Assembly: GCF_009915155.1 (NCBI RefSeq)
Contig: NZ_JAABLM010000008.1
Span: 62,001 to 126,000 of the forward strand
Length of the DNA: 64,000 bases
Direction: 5' to 3'
Source: Flavobacterium ichthyis
Lineage (GTDB): Bacteria; Bacteroidota; Bacteroidia; Flavobacteriales; Flavobacteriaceae
Of the stretch, positions 24,345-32,352 are shown piece by piece (position 1 is the first letter of the stretch; each line of letters opens with the position of its first letter). The position numbers were made by a program, and so were the translations under genes. The notes under the pieces were generated by a model that made no database searches, was not told the DNA's origin, and worked only from the letters and a program-made list of their open reading frames with translations.

Positions 24345-25733
24345 ATGACACTTATAAAATCTATTTCGGGAATCCGAGGAACAATTGGCGGAAAAGTAGG
24401 GGATAACCTTACTCCGGTTGATGCTGTGAAATTTGCTTCTGCTTACGGAACCTGGCTTAAAAAACATTCTAAAAGCGATAAATTAACCGTAGTAATTGGG
24501 AGAGATGCAAGAATTTCTGGTCCTATGATTCACAATTTAGTAGTAAATACTTTAGTTGGTTTAGGGATTAATGTTACTGATCTTGGGCTTTCAACCACGC
24601 CAACGGTTGAAATTGCGGTTCCGATGGAAAAAGCTGACGGAGGTATTATTTTGACAGCAAGCCACAATCCAAAACAATGGAACGCCTTGAAATTATTGAA
24701 CGAAAAAGGAGAATTTTTGAGTGGAGCTGCGGGAGCCGAAATTTTAGAAATTGCCGAAAGCGAAGCTTTTAATTTTGCCGAAGTGGACGATTTAGGAATT
24801 GTTACGGAAAATGATGCTTACATGGATATTCATATTGATGAAGTGTTGAACATGCCGTTAGTAGATGTTGAAGCCGTGAAAAACGCCAAATTTAAAGTGG
24901 TTGTTGACGGCGTAAATTCTTCTGGCGGAATTATTATTCCAAAAATTTTGGAGCAAATGGGAGTTGAATGTATTGAATTGTATTGTGAACCAAATGGTCA
25001 TTTTCCGCATAATCCAGAACCTTTGAAGGAACATTTAGGCGATATTTGTGATTTGGTCGTAAAAGAAAAAGCTGATTTCGGAATTGTGGTTGATCCAGAT
25101 GTTGACAGATTGGCTTTTATTTCGGACGATGGAGAAATGTTTGGGGAAGAATATACGCTAGTTGCCGTGGCAGATTATGTGTTAAGCAAGACTCCAGGAA
25201 ATACAGTTTCAAATATGTCATCGTCACGAGCACTTCGTGATATTACCGAAAAACACGGTGGAAAATATGAAGCAAGTGCTGTTGGCGAAGTGAATGTAGT
25301 GGAATTGATGAAAAAAAATAACGCCATTATAGGTGGCGAAGGGAACGGAGGCATTATTTATCCAGAATCACATTACGGAAGAGATTCAATCGTGGGGGTT
25401 GCCTTGTTTTTGACCCATTTGGCAAACAAAAAGATGAAAGTTTCAGAATTAAGAGCGTCCTATCCGCAATATTTTATGAGCAAAAATAAAATAGAGTTGA
25501 CGCCACAAATTGATGTTGACGCCATTCTTTCGGCAATGACAAAAAAATATAAAAATGAGCAAATTACTACTATTGACGGTGTGAAAATTGATTTTGCAGA
25601 AAATTGGGTTCACCTTCGAAAATCGAATACCGAACCGATTATCAGAATTTATACCGAGGCTAAAACCCAGCAAATTGCTGATGAATTAGCAAATAGAATT
25701 ATTGAAGAAATTAAAATTATTGCTAAAATTTAA
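24345..25733 (+). CDS. glmM: Phosphoglucosamine mutase
   Basis: 462 residues, alpha-D-phosphohexomutase family. The phosphoserine loop TASHNPKQWNALK lies near residue 103-115, the metal loop DPDVDRLA near 247-254, the sugar-binding GEGNGGIIYP near 330, and the phosphate-binding RKSNTEPIIRIYTEA near 425. It converts glucosamine-6-phosphate to glucosamine-1-phosphate for peptidoglycan and lipid A. The WNALK form after SHNP is typical of the Bacteroidota branch. A phosphomannomutase role is the alternative. The next start codon comes 9 nt after its stop. Confidence 0.9.
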   Translation: MTLIKSISGIRGTIGGKVGDNLTPVDAVKFASAYGTWLKKHSKSDKLTVVIGRDARISGPMIHNLVVNTLVGLGINVTDLGLSTTPTVEIAVPMEKADGGIILTASHNPKQWNALKLLNEKGEFLSGAAGAEILEIAESEAFNFAEVDDLGIVTENDAYMDIHIDEVLNMPLVDVEAVKNAKFKVVVDGVNSSGGIIIPKILEQMGVECIELYCEPNGHFPHNPEPLKEHLGDICDLVVKEKADFGIVVDPDVDRLAFISDDGEMFGEEYTLVAVADYVLSKTPGNTVSNMSSSRALRDITEKHGGKYEASAVGEVNVVELMKKNNAIIGGEGNGGIIYPESHYGRDSIVGVALFLTHLANKKMKVSELRASYPQYFMSKNKIELTPQIDVDAILSAMTKKYKNEQITTIDGVKIDFAENWVHLRKSNTEPIIRIYTEAKTQQIADELANRIIEEIKIIAKI

Positions 25734-25742
25734 TTTATTATT

Positions 25743-26087
25743 TTGGAAAATTATCAATTTGAAACCCGTCAGCCATCAGGTTTTCCAACCCGAAGACCAT
25801 TGCCAAACGCAACCACCGTTTTAGTTCTAGGAATTGTATCGATTCCCACTAGTTTTTGCTATGGCATTATAGGCGTTATTTTAGGCATTATTTGTTTGGT
25901 TTTGGCAAAAAAAGACAGATTGCTTTATGAGTCTAATCCGGAAATGTACAGCGGTATTGAAAATGTTAATAGCGGTCGTGTTTGTGGTATTATCGGTTTA
26001 TGCCTCGGTTCGCTATTTTTAATATTTGTGATTTTGTATCTGGTTTTTGTAGTTTCTATAATTGGAGCCGCTGCCGCCGCATCATAA
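25743..26087 (+). CDS. Small two-helix membrane protein, CCC-motif family variant (TTG start)
   Basis: 114 residues. Two membrane segments (about 24-48 and 80-108) flank a loop LVLAKKDRLLYESNPEMYSG. The build matches flavobacterial CCC-motif membrane proteins (LGIVSI...C...GIIGVILGIICLVLAKKD), but the Cys triplet reads TSFC here, so only one Cys remains. Ala-rich C-terminus. The only plausible start is TTG. Nine nt after glmM, so probably co-transcribed; the terminator at 26101 follows. Function unknown. Confidence 0.7.
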   Translation: MENYQFETRQPSGFPTRRPLPNATTVLVLGIVSIPTSFCYGIIGVILGIICLVLAKKDRLLYESNPEMYSGIENVNSGRVCGIIGLCLGSLFLIFVILYLVFVVSIIGAAAAAS

Positions 26088-26100
26088 ATAAACAGAGAAA

Positions 26101-26146
26101 AAAAATTGGCTTAGTAATATTCTTAAATAAATTGTGCCAATTTTTT
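26101..26146. terminator. Terminator between convergent genes
   Basis: 10-bp stem (AAAAATTGGC and complement) with a long 25-nt loop, flanked by As on the left and Ts on the right, between the 25743 and 26197 genes. Confidence 0.55.
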
Positions 26147-26196
26147 CTGGTTAATCCAATTCTAACGCTACAATTTTGTCATGTATAAAGTAAGAT

Positions 26197-26919
26197 TTAC
26201 TTATTGGAAATTGAATAAGTAAAATTCAAATAAAAATTACTTTCATCAATTAAATCAGTAGCATTTTTGGTCAATCTTGAAATATAAATATATCCAATAT
26301 CAAACTTAATTATTGAGTTGGGTTTATAGGAAAAATTGGTGAATATTCTGTTATGGTCAAATAGGTGTTGTGCATCAGTTCCCGATGAATTAATCAATAT
26401 TTCATCACCCATAGCCAAGTTATATTCCGGATTAAAATCATATCTAAAAGCCAGTCTATTCCGCAAACGAGTGGTATTTTCTATTGCACCTTCAAAAGCC
26501 CTATATTCAATTGCGGTCCTATCTACAACATAGAATTTGGTTGCCAATTCATGTTGCAATTCTATTGATGCAGTAAATCGGTATTCGGTTGACGGCTTTG
26601 TAAATGCATCACTTTCTTTTTGTATGCTCTTATAATTGGAGAAATAAGCAAAAGGAGAAATACCATAAACCACATCTTTATTTTGCTTGTAATATATCCA
26701 AGTCCTAAAGGCGCTCATCAAGTTCTTATCGAAAAGATTATCACTTTCAAAATCATTTTGCCTCCGGTGTTGCAATTCAATATCAGTTTTAATCTTTTCT
26801 TTTACAGGAATGCTTACTGTGGTTCTGAACCAACTGTTTGTATGCTCTTGTGCAATTGTTTTTGAGGCAAAAAAAGAGGCTGTCAGGACTAAAAGGATGT
26901 CCATTATTTTGGATCTCAT
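26197..26919 (-). CDS. DUF2490 protein, predicted outer-membrane beta-barrel
   Basis: 240 residues with a signal sequence (MDILLVLTASFFASKTIAQ after a few leader residues). The mature part alternates hydrophobic and polar residues in strands and includes WFRTTVSIPVKEKIKTDIELQHRRQND, RTAIEYRAFEG and YSISNK at the C-terminus, which fits DUF2490. The start is placed 5 nt after the stop of the YeeE-like gene, so it is the third gene of the thiosulfate-transport operon. A barrel that passes sulfur compounds across the outer membrane is an inference from context only. Confidence 0.75.
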   Translation of the reverse strand: MRSKIMDILLVLTASFFASKTIAQEHTNSWFRTTVSIPVKEKIKTDIELQHRRQNDFESDNLFDKNLMSAFRTWIYYKQNKDVVYGISPFAYFSNYKSIQKESDAFTKPSTEYRFTASIELQHELATKFYVVDRTAIEYRAFEGAIENTTRLRNRLAFRYDFNPEYNLAMGDEILINSSGTDAQHLFDHNRIFTNFSYKPNSIIKFDIGYIYISRLTKNATDLIDESNFYLNFTYSISNK

Positions 26920-26926
26920 TCTTAAA

Positions 26927-27424
26927 TTAATGAGGCAATCTATCTCTAAAATAACCATATACCCAAGTTCCCACAATAGCAAAGAATAGAGTTACTAACA
27001 TTACCGTAACGCCAGTTCCTATCTGGGCGAAAATTGGACCAGGACAAGCTCCCGTAATTGCCCAACCCAATCCAAAAATGAGTCCACCAATGATTTGACC
27101 TTTGTTAAATTTTTTATTGTGAAATTCTATTTTTTCGCCATAAATGGTTTTGATCTTAAATTTCTTAATGAGGAAAACGGAAATTATTCCAACTATCACA
27201 GCACTTCCAATAACACCATACATGTGAAACGATTGAAAACGAAACATTTCCTGAATGCGGTACCAACTGATAATTTCGGCCTTTATAAAAACAATCCCGA
27301 ACAACATACCTACGATGAGGTATTTGATATTGTGGTACCATTTGTGTTCCAAGTGGCTTTCGTTTACACAAACTGTATCGAGGGAACGGGTTTCAAAATC
27401 GGTATTCTGATTTGTATTTTTCAT
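26927..27424 (-). CDS. YeeE/YedE-type sulfur transporter half, second subunit
   Basis: 165 residues, four membrane helices (about 33-52, 72-90, 108-128, 137-157). The conserved segment GLIFGLGWAITGACPGPIFAQIG (helix three) carries the Cys and GPG turn of YeeE/YedE (TsuA-like) thiosulfate importers. A soluble 30-residue N-terminus precedes it. Together with the 27549 gene it would make one complete transporter from two halves, as in many Bacteroidota. The 124-nt gap between the halves contains a GGTCGCA/TGCGACC inverted repeat of unclear meaning. Confidence 0.87.
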   Translation of the reverse strand: MKNTNQNTDFETRSLDTVCVNESHLEHKWYHNIKYLIVGMLFGIVFIKAEIISWYRIQEMFRFQSFHMYGVIGSAVIVGIISVFLIKKFKIKTIYGEKIEFHNKKFNKGQIIGGLIFGLGWAITGACPGPIFAQIGTGVTVMLVTLFFAIVGTWVYGYFRDRLPH

Positions 27425-27548
27425 ATGTAGATGTTTATTGTTTTATATTGGTTATATGTAATTGCTTTGCCTATTCGCAAGCTCGGGTCGCATATCTTCA
27501 TTGGTGTTTGCGACCAATTTTATGTCATGCTCATTTCATAGTTTTATT

Positions 27549-28118
27549 TTAAAGTGATAGGATTAGGGGAAGAATAAAATTAGCCATGATCAATCCGCCG
27601 ATGAAAAAGCAACAAGTAGCAATTAGTGATGGTAATTGTAAGTTAGATAAACCAGAAATGGCGTGTCCGCTCGTGCAACCTCCTGCATAACGAGAACCAA
27701 AACCAATCATAAAACCGCCCACAACCATCATCAAGAAGCCTTTTAATGTGAATAGATTTTCCCATGAGAAAATTTCTACAGGCAACATTCCGTTAATGTT
27801 GGTTATATCATAGGTTGCTAAATCAGTCTTTAAGTTATCATTTATAACGATTGGATCTGGATTTTCTAAAAATTGAAAAGCAAGCACGCCACCTAGTAAA
27901 ATTCCGATTACAAAAAAGACATTCCAGATTTCTTTCTTCCAATCGTATTTAAAAAAGGAAATATTTGCTGGCAAACAAGCCGCACAAGCGTGACGCAAGT
28001 TGGCACTAATCCCAAAGTTTTTGTTTCCTAAAATCAATAATGCCGGAACAGTAAGTCCAACTAATGGTCCTGCCACATACCATGGCCAAGGTTGTTTGAT
28101 TAATTCTATAATTTCCAT
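27549..28118 (-). CDS. YeeE/YedE-type sulfur transporter half, first subunit
   Basis: 189 residues from ATG 28118 (the frame extends 7 codons further but lacks support there). Membrane helices lie near 14-32, 60-80, 122-142 and 160-185. Cys-bearing motifs ACAACLPANISF near residue 44 and GSRYAGGCTSGHAISG near 138 match the thiosulfate-transfer sites of the family. First gene of a three-gene operon whose promoter (28137) has a Crp-type dyad, which ties thiosulfate uptake to the regulator at 35635. Confidence 0.88.
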   Translation of the reverse strand: MEIIELIKQPWPWYVAGPLVGLTVPALLILGNKNFGISANLRHACAACLPANISFFKYDWKKEIWNVFFVIGILLGGVLAFQFLENPDPIVINDNLKTDLATYDITNINGMLPVEIFSWENLFTLKGFLMMVVGGFMIGFGSRYAGGCTSGHAISGLSNLQLPSLIATCCFFIGGLIMANFILPLILSL

Positions 28119-28136
28119 AGTTAATTTTTTGTTTTG

Positions 28137-28181
28137 CAAAGTTGAATTTTAAAATAGAGTTGTTTTGTAACCTTTATCACA
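28137..28181 (-). promoter_or_regulatory. Crp/Fnr-type site and -7 box of the yeeE-like operon
   Basis: Dyad TGTGATAAAGGTTACA at 28166-28181 (minus-strand reading). The -7 box CAACTTTG is at 28137-28144, one mismatch to TAnnTTTG. The dyad centre is 29.5 nt from the first base of the -7 box, the same distance as at 34671 and 35582. This corresponds to a centre near -41, the class II activator position. No -33 TTG is present. Confidence 0.72.
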
Positions 28182-28187
28182 TAACCA

Positions 28188-28221
28188 AAAAAAAGTGCCT
28201 GATGGCTCAAGCACTTTTTTT
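28188..28221 (-). terminator. Terminator of the long sulfur operon
   Basis: Perfect 11-bp stem (AAAAAAAGTGC and complement), 12-nt loop. On the minus strand it follows the SoxB-like stop and precedes the yeeE promoter, so it separates two transcripts. Confidence 0.8.
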
Positions 28222-28249
28222 ATCGGATAATTTGCGGTTGTGCATAAAG

Positions 28250-29956
28250 TTATCTAAAACTATACTCCACATCGGTTACTTGAGAAAGTAAAGTCTGAGG
28301 TGCATCCAGTATTTTGGCATTATTTTGGGGTGTTGGCGTTACAGGACTATTTGCTTTCAAATAGGATTTTAAGGCATCGTGTAACGTAAAATTAGTGTTG
28401 TGGGCATTTTTTACGTTTTTCATCCTGCATAACATATCTTCTGGATCGCCTTCTCGTTCGCATGCCAAAATGGTGTATTCTTTTTCGTTTTCAAGAGGCA
28501 TGCCGTTCATTGTAATGCTTTGAACTCTTTTCCCATTGACTTCAAATGCTTTAAATGCGACTTCCATTCCTTTGAATTTTACTACCCAACCACCAAAACG
28601 CTTATCTGCTTCTTTTGCGAACACATTGTTTAATTCTTTTTCGAGCCAAGCCGCTATTTGTTCACCTTTAACTTTTCCGGTTCTTACCGTACTGTCAACA
28701 GGCAGCATATCGAATAAAAATCCGTTTGTGATGGGAATATTACCGGTTTGGTCACGGGTAACTTTAGGCGGACAAAATCGGAAACCATTCGATAAAACGA
28801 CATCAATTTCAGGAAATTTCCAATGCAGTGCGTCTAAAATTAAGGTATCAATAGGATTTTCTACAACAAAATAGCGATAAAGCGGTATCGTACTGTAGCC
28901 CAAAATTTCATTAATTTCGCTTAGGTAAGGTGCTTCATTTTCTTTTAAAATTTTTGAAACCGTTTTATTTGGCTGTATCGAAGCCGAAGCCACTTCAAGC
29001 AGATTGTATTCTTCCGCTATGACGTTACCATTTTTAATAGTTAAATCTAATTTACCAATAAAAGAACCAAATGCTCCAGGTTCTACTACTTTTGAGTATT
29101 TACAAACTATAGGTTTTCTTACCCTTTCATGGGTGTCGCCACCAAAAATATAATCAACGCCTTCACATTCTGGAGAATTAGCCAATGCAATTTGCTGTGA
29201 AAGACCCAAATGGGCAATGATGATGACAAACACACAATTTTCCTGATTTTTTAAAACATCAATGTAATGTTCTAGGTTTTCTTCTGGGTTTGTATAGATG
29301 ATACCTTCGCTGTACATGGGCGACTGCCTCAATGGTACTAGAGGATCTGTATAACCTAAAAAGCCAATTTTAATTCCCGCCGTGTTCCAAATGTGGTACG
29401 GTTGAAAAATAAGTTCCCCTTTTTTACCATTCTCCAAATCATGGTACATATTGGTACAAATTTTTGGAGCTGTTAACGAACCCATCAACTTTTGCATGTT
29501 TTTTTTGCCGTAAACCACTTCCCAATTTCCGGGTAGGTATAAATCATAATCCATTGCATTGAGTACGGGTACAAATGCTTTTCCAGTTGTTTCTACAGCC
29601 AATTCACTTCCTTGGAACATATCGCCCGTATCAATTGTAAAGTGATTGGGGTTTTCTTTTCGGAGTTGATCCAACATTCCTGCCACATAGGCATATCCGC
29701 CTGTTTTTCTAAAAACGGCTTTATTGTTTTCCCAAAATAGTTCTTCGTGCGGATGAATCTGACAGTGAACATCTGTGGTTTGAAAAATACTTACCTTTTG
29801 AATCTTCTCGGGATTATGTGTATTACTTGTCAATTCTTCATCTGCATTTTTATCCGTTACTTCATTGCTATTTGGATATATCGACAGGGGCGAAACCAAT
29901 GCGGCTCCAGCACTTAAAATTCCCATAGATTTTAAAAAATTTCTTCTGTTTTTCAT
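28250..29956 (-). CDS. Tat-exported metallophosphatase/5'-nucleotidase-type hydrolase, SoxB-like
   Basis: 568 residues. A twin-arginine signal (NRRNFLK at residues 3-9, then a hydrophobic stretch) sends it folded to the periplasm. The metallophosphatase domain shows TTDVHCQIHPH, DTGDMFQGS, GNWEVVYG, IIAHLG and GGDTHERV. The C-terminal 5'-nucleotidase domain starts near residue 350 (YFVVENPIDTLILDAL). The NHE triad of ordinary nucleotidases reads NWE, which I recall as the SoxB state; SoxB is a thiosulfohydrolase with Mn ions. With rhodanese, DsrE and thiosulfate transporter genes around it, a sulfur role is likelier than nucleotide hydrolysis. Last gene before a terminator. Confidence 0.8.
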   Translation of the reverse strand: MKNRRNFLKSMGILSAGAALVSPLSIYPNSNEVTDKNADEELTSNTHNPEKIQKVSIFQTTDVHCQIHPHEELFWENNKAVFRKTGGYAYVAGMLDQLRKENPNHFTIDTGDMFQGSELAVETTGKAFVPVLNAMDYDLYLPGNWEVVYGKKNMQKLMGSLTAPKICTNMYHDLENGKKGELIFQPYHIWNTAGIKIGFLGYTDPLVPLRQSPMYSEGIIYTNPEENLEHYIDVLKNQENCVFVIIIAHLGLSQQIALANSPECEGVDYIFGGDTHERVRKPIVCKYSKVVEPGAFGSFIGKLDLTIKNGNVIAEEYNLLEVASASIQPNKTVSKILKENEAPYLSEINEILGYSTIPLYRYFVVENPIDTLILDALHWKFPEIDVVLSNGFRFCPPKVTRDQTGNIPITNGFLFDMLPVDSTVRTGKVKGEQIAAWLEKELNNVFAKEADKRFGGWVVKFKGMEVAFKAFEVNGKRVQSITMNGMPLENEKEYTILACEREGDPEDMLCRMKNVKNAHNTNFTLHDALKSYLKANSPVTPTPQNNAKILDAPQTLLSQVTDVEYSFR

Positions 29957-29998
29957 TTTTGATTTTGTATTAAAAATTAATCTAAATGACCGTATTGA

Positions 29999-30439
29999 TT
30001 AAAGTACAATAACTTTATAGCCATTTTCTTGTAATCCAAAGGTGTAAATCAATCCATTTTCTGTAATTGGGGTTTCTTTGGGTAATAGATTTTTATCCAC
30101 CTCAAATTGTTTGATGGAAAGTCCACAGATCAAAATTTTTAATTTATGTTGGTTAACTGCTTGTTTAATAAAATTTTGCAAGTCAGGATTTTTTGAAATT
30201 TCTTTTACCAGCTCACCACAAGTAACGACTTGAACGTCTATTTTTTTACTTTTTGTTTTAAATTCAATACCCGTTTGAATGGCGGCTTTTAAATGTTGGA
30301 CTTTCATGACGAGCAGGGCATATTTTCCGTTATTGCGAATGGATTTTTCTGTTTTTTGAATGTTTTCAACTGTTTGAGCATTGCCGTTTGAAGTTGCGAA
30401 AATGGATAACGTAAGCATTAAGATTATATATGATTTCAT
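29999..30439 (-). CDS. Secreted DsrE family protein
   Basis: 146 residues with a signal peptide (MKSYIILMLTLSIFATSNGNAQ), then the alpha/beta DsrE/DsrF-like fold: YALLVMKVQHLKAAIQTGIEFK, VQVVTCGELVKEI near residue 73 and LKILICGLSIKQF near 100. The Cys in VTCGE and in ICGLS could carry sulfane sulfur, as DsrE-type proteins do in the cytoplasm; here the protein would work in the periplasm. Its start overlaps the DoxX stop by 4 nt. Confidence 0.83.
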   Translation of the reverse strand: MKSYIILMLTLSIFATSNGNAQTVENIQKTEKSIRNNGKYALLVMKVQHLKAAIQTGIEFKTKSKKIDVQVVTCGELVKEISKNPDLQNFIKQAVNQHKLKILICGLSIKQFEVDKNLLPKETPITENGLIYTFGLQENGYKVIVL

Positions 30440-30858
30440 GATTTTTGGGATTTATTTCTTAAAAAAAATTCTGTTTTTGGATTATTGATGATAAAAAATA
30501 GCAAGCCTCCGAATAAAGCTATATTTTTCCAAAGAGGTCCATAAGCTATTCCGTTTCCAAGTTGGATGGTGATTGTTATAGGAATAAGTACCAAGAAAAG
30601 AAGTAAGGCAGACCATCTTGTAAAGATGCCCAACAGCAAAGGAATGCCACCAATTAATAAAGCATAGCCGCTTAAGATTCCCAAAAGAAAGGGATTGCCA
30701 AAAAGTGTTGCAAAATAACCTAATTGAGCGGCTTGAATCCTATCGGCAACTTTGTCTGGAGCTACTAAATGTGAAATTCCAGCAGTGATGAAAATGCCAC
30801 TGAGGCAAATACGAAGTAGGTGAACAGAAAAACTATTCACTTGAATTGATTTATTCAT
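30436..30858 (-). CDS. DoxX family membrane protein
   Basis: 140 residues, four membrane helices (about 15-33, 57-75, 80-98, 110-125). It has the DoxX pattern ISHLVAPDKVADRIQAAQLGYFA, ILSGYALLIGGIPLLLGIFTRWSALLLF. DoxX/DoxD proteins are membrane parts of thiosulfate:quinone oxidoreductase in archaea and of other redox complexes in bacteria. In this sulfur operon, directly before dsrE with a 4-nt overlap, electron transfer from a sulfur compound to quinone is a fair hypothesis. Confidence 0.85.
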   Translation of the reverse strand: MNKSIQVNSFSVHLLRICLSGIFITAGISHLVAPDKVADRIQAAQLGYFATLFGNPFLLGILSGYALLIGGIPLLLGIFTRWSALLLFLVLIPITITIQLGNGIAYGPLWKNIALFGGLLFFIINNPKTEFFLRNKSQKS

Positions 30859-30908
30859 AGATATTTCTAAATTTAATTAAACTGACTAAAAGGATAAGTA
30901 TCAGTTAA

Positions 30909-31244
30909 TCAAATCAGAAATTGCTCAAAAAAAATATAAGAAGGTACTTTTTCTTTTTGCTTGTTGTAAAAATCAATTGATTTTTTATTGTTTACTACTG
31001 AAAAACCTCTAAAGTCAACATTGAAAATAGTTGATTTCTCTTGCTGTTTTGTTTGCTTTTGAAGAACTTCTTGCTGTTGTGTAAAAGAAAAACATTTCAC
31101 TCTTGAATTCTCGGAATGATGTTGCTGGCTTGTTTCGCTATTCAAGAATTGTTTTAATTCTTTTTTTAATGAACAAGGCACCATCAACAACAACATCATT
31201 GTTATTGTTAAGAAATTCCGATATGTAGTTGAATTCAAGTGCAT
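30909..31244 (-). CDS. Small membrane-anchored protein of unknown function in the sulfur operon
   Basis: 111 residues. One hydrophobic segment (FLTITMMLLLMVPCS, residues 11-25) ends in a Cys. A Gln/Lys/Ser-rich body follows, with FSFTQQQEVLQKQTKQQEK near 52-72, and the C-terminus is aromatic (YIFFEQFLI). I recall similar unnamed proteins near metal or sulfur genes in Bacteroidota. It could be a lipoprotein, but the residues before the Cys do not make a good lipobox. It lies between the HMA protein (17-nt gap) and doxX. Confidence 0.6.
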   Translation of the reverse strand: MHLNSTTYRNFLTITMMLLLMVPCSLKKELKQFLNSETSQQHHSENSRVKCFSFTQQQEVLQKQTKQQEKSTIFNVDFRGFSVVNNKKSIDFYNKQKEKVPSYIFFEQFLI

Positions 31245-31261
31245 TAAAATTTTTATGTAAA

Positions 31262-31522
31262 TTACTTTGTTAGATTACCTACTGCACAACTTACCAATGA
31301 TTTTCCTTTATGCAATAAAGTGTTATTCCCTTTTTCAGGATATCCCAAGCTCGACAATGTTTTTATAAAAACGGATCTATCTGTATCTGAATGGATTATT
31401 ATCGTATCTGTTTCTTTGTCAATTGAAACTTCGTTTGCATTTTCAATTTTCAATAATGCGGTTTTTATACTGTTCATACAGCCACCACATTTTATATTTT
31501 CTACTTCTATCTTATGTATCAT
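31262..31522 (-). CDS. Free heavy-metal-associated (HMA) domain protein
   Basis: 86 residues. One ferredoxin-like HMA domain with the metal-binding CGGC at residues 12-15 (VENIKCGGCMNSIKTAL), as in copper chaperones of the CopZ/Atx1 type. A short tail with one further Cys (LVSCAVGNLTK) follows. Its start overlaps the stop of the methyltransferase-HMA gene by 4 nt. In that context it could pass metal, or possibly sulfane sulfur, to or from the fused HMA domain. Confidence 0.85.
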   Translation of the reverse strand: MIHKIEVENIKCGGCMNSIKTALLKIENANEVSIDKETDTIIIHSDTDRSVFIKTLSSLGYPEKGNNTLLHKGKSLVSCAVGNLTK

Positions 31523-32352
31523 CCTGCTTTTACTATTTTGTATTTTTCGTCATAAACAACCGTTTCCTGCAACGTTTTTAGTTCAATTTCGGTTTTGCTC
31601 ACTATAATAATTTCGGTAAAATTGGTATTGATACTTACGTTTAAAACTCCATCAATTTCTAAAAATTTGCCTATAACTGTATTCATACAACCCGAACAAG
31701 TAATACCTTCAAAATTATATAAATTAATATGAGTCAAGCTGTTTTTTTGAAACTCAATAAACAACTCAGTATTTTGTCTTGCAGGAATTGAATTTTTAGC
31801 TATCGAAATGGAATTAAACACAAAAGCGTTGCGAAATAATTGTTCATATTCCTTTAGATTGCCACCAAAAGGAGGACTCACTTCAAACTCACGATTGAAA
31901 AGCAAGCCAACTAACTTTCCATGATCCGATAAAAGTTGGTGCATTTTCCAAACATATCTTTGTCTCATCGTTGGAGGCAAAGCACAGAAAAAAGTCTGTT
32001 CGATAATGAAATCGTATGTACCTTGGTGCTCAAAAAAGTCAACTAAAACAATTGTAATATTTTTGTTTTCTGCAAATTTTTGCTTCAGATGTTCTACTAA
32101 TGTTGGAGCAATATCAATTACGGTAACATTGGTAAAACCTTGCTCGAGCAAATATTCCGCTTCATAAGTGTTGCCACAGCCTGGAATAAGAATTTTCGCT
32201 TCTTTGTTTTCGATTGTATCAATGTAACTTTTTATGGGTGGTGAAACATCTCCCAAGTCCCATCCTGTTTTTTTTGCTTGGTATTGATTGTCCCAATATG
32301 TTTGGTCAAGTGGTAAATCGCAAGACACTATACAACATTTTTCTTCACTCAT
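31519..32352 (-). CDS. Thiopurine-methyltransferase-like enzyme fused to a C-terminal HMA domain
   Basis: 277 residues from ATG 32352. Residues 1-200 form a TPMT-type SAM methyltransferase: YWDNQYQAKKTGWDLGD, the SAM loop ILIPGCGNTYEAEYLLEQGF, VDFFEHQGTYDFIIEQTFFCALPP and PPFGGNLKEY. Bacterial TPMT proteins methylate thiols, selenium or tellurium species. From about residue 209 the chain becomes an HMA domain with CSGC at 219-222, a domain not part of ordinary TPMT. The N-terminus has three Cys (residues 6, 7, 11). Start overlaps the DUF202 stop by 8 nt; the longer frame start (12 codons more) lies inside that gene. Confidence 0.85.
   Translation of the reverse strand: MSEEKCCIVSCDLPLDQTYWDNQYQAKKTGWDLGDVSPPIKSYIDTIENKEAKILIPGCGNTYEAEYLLEQGFTNVTVIDIAPTLVEHLKQKFAENKNITIVLVDFFEHQGTYDFIIEQTFFCALPPTMRQRYVWKMHQLLSDHGKLVGLLFNREFEVSPPFGGNLKEYEQLFRNAFVFNSISIAKNSIPARQNTELFIEFQKNSLTHINLYNFEGITCSGCMNTVIGKFLEIDGVLNVSINTNFTEIIIVSKTEIELKTLQETVVYDEKYKIVKAG

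Noticed and set aside
27425..27548. Possible broken gene or third transporter segment between the YeeE halves
   Set aside because: No frame or transporter motif is found; only an inverted GGTCGCA repeat is present.
28250..29956. Plain 5'-nucleotidase call
   Set aside because: The NWE triad, Tat signal and sulfur operon favour a SoxB-like role, although nucleotidase activity is not excluded.
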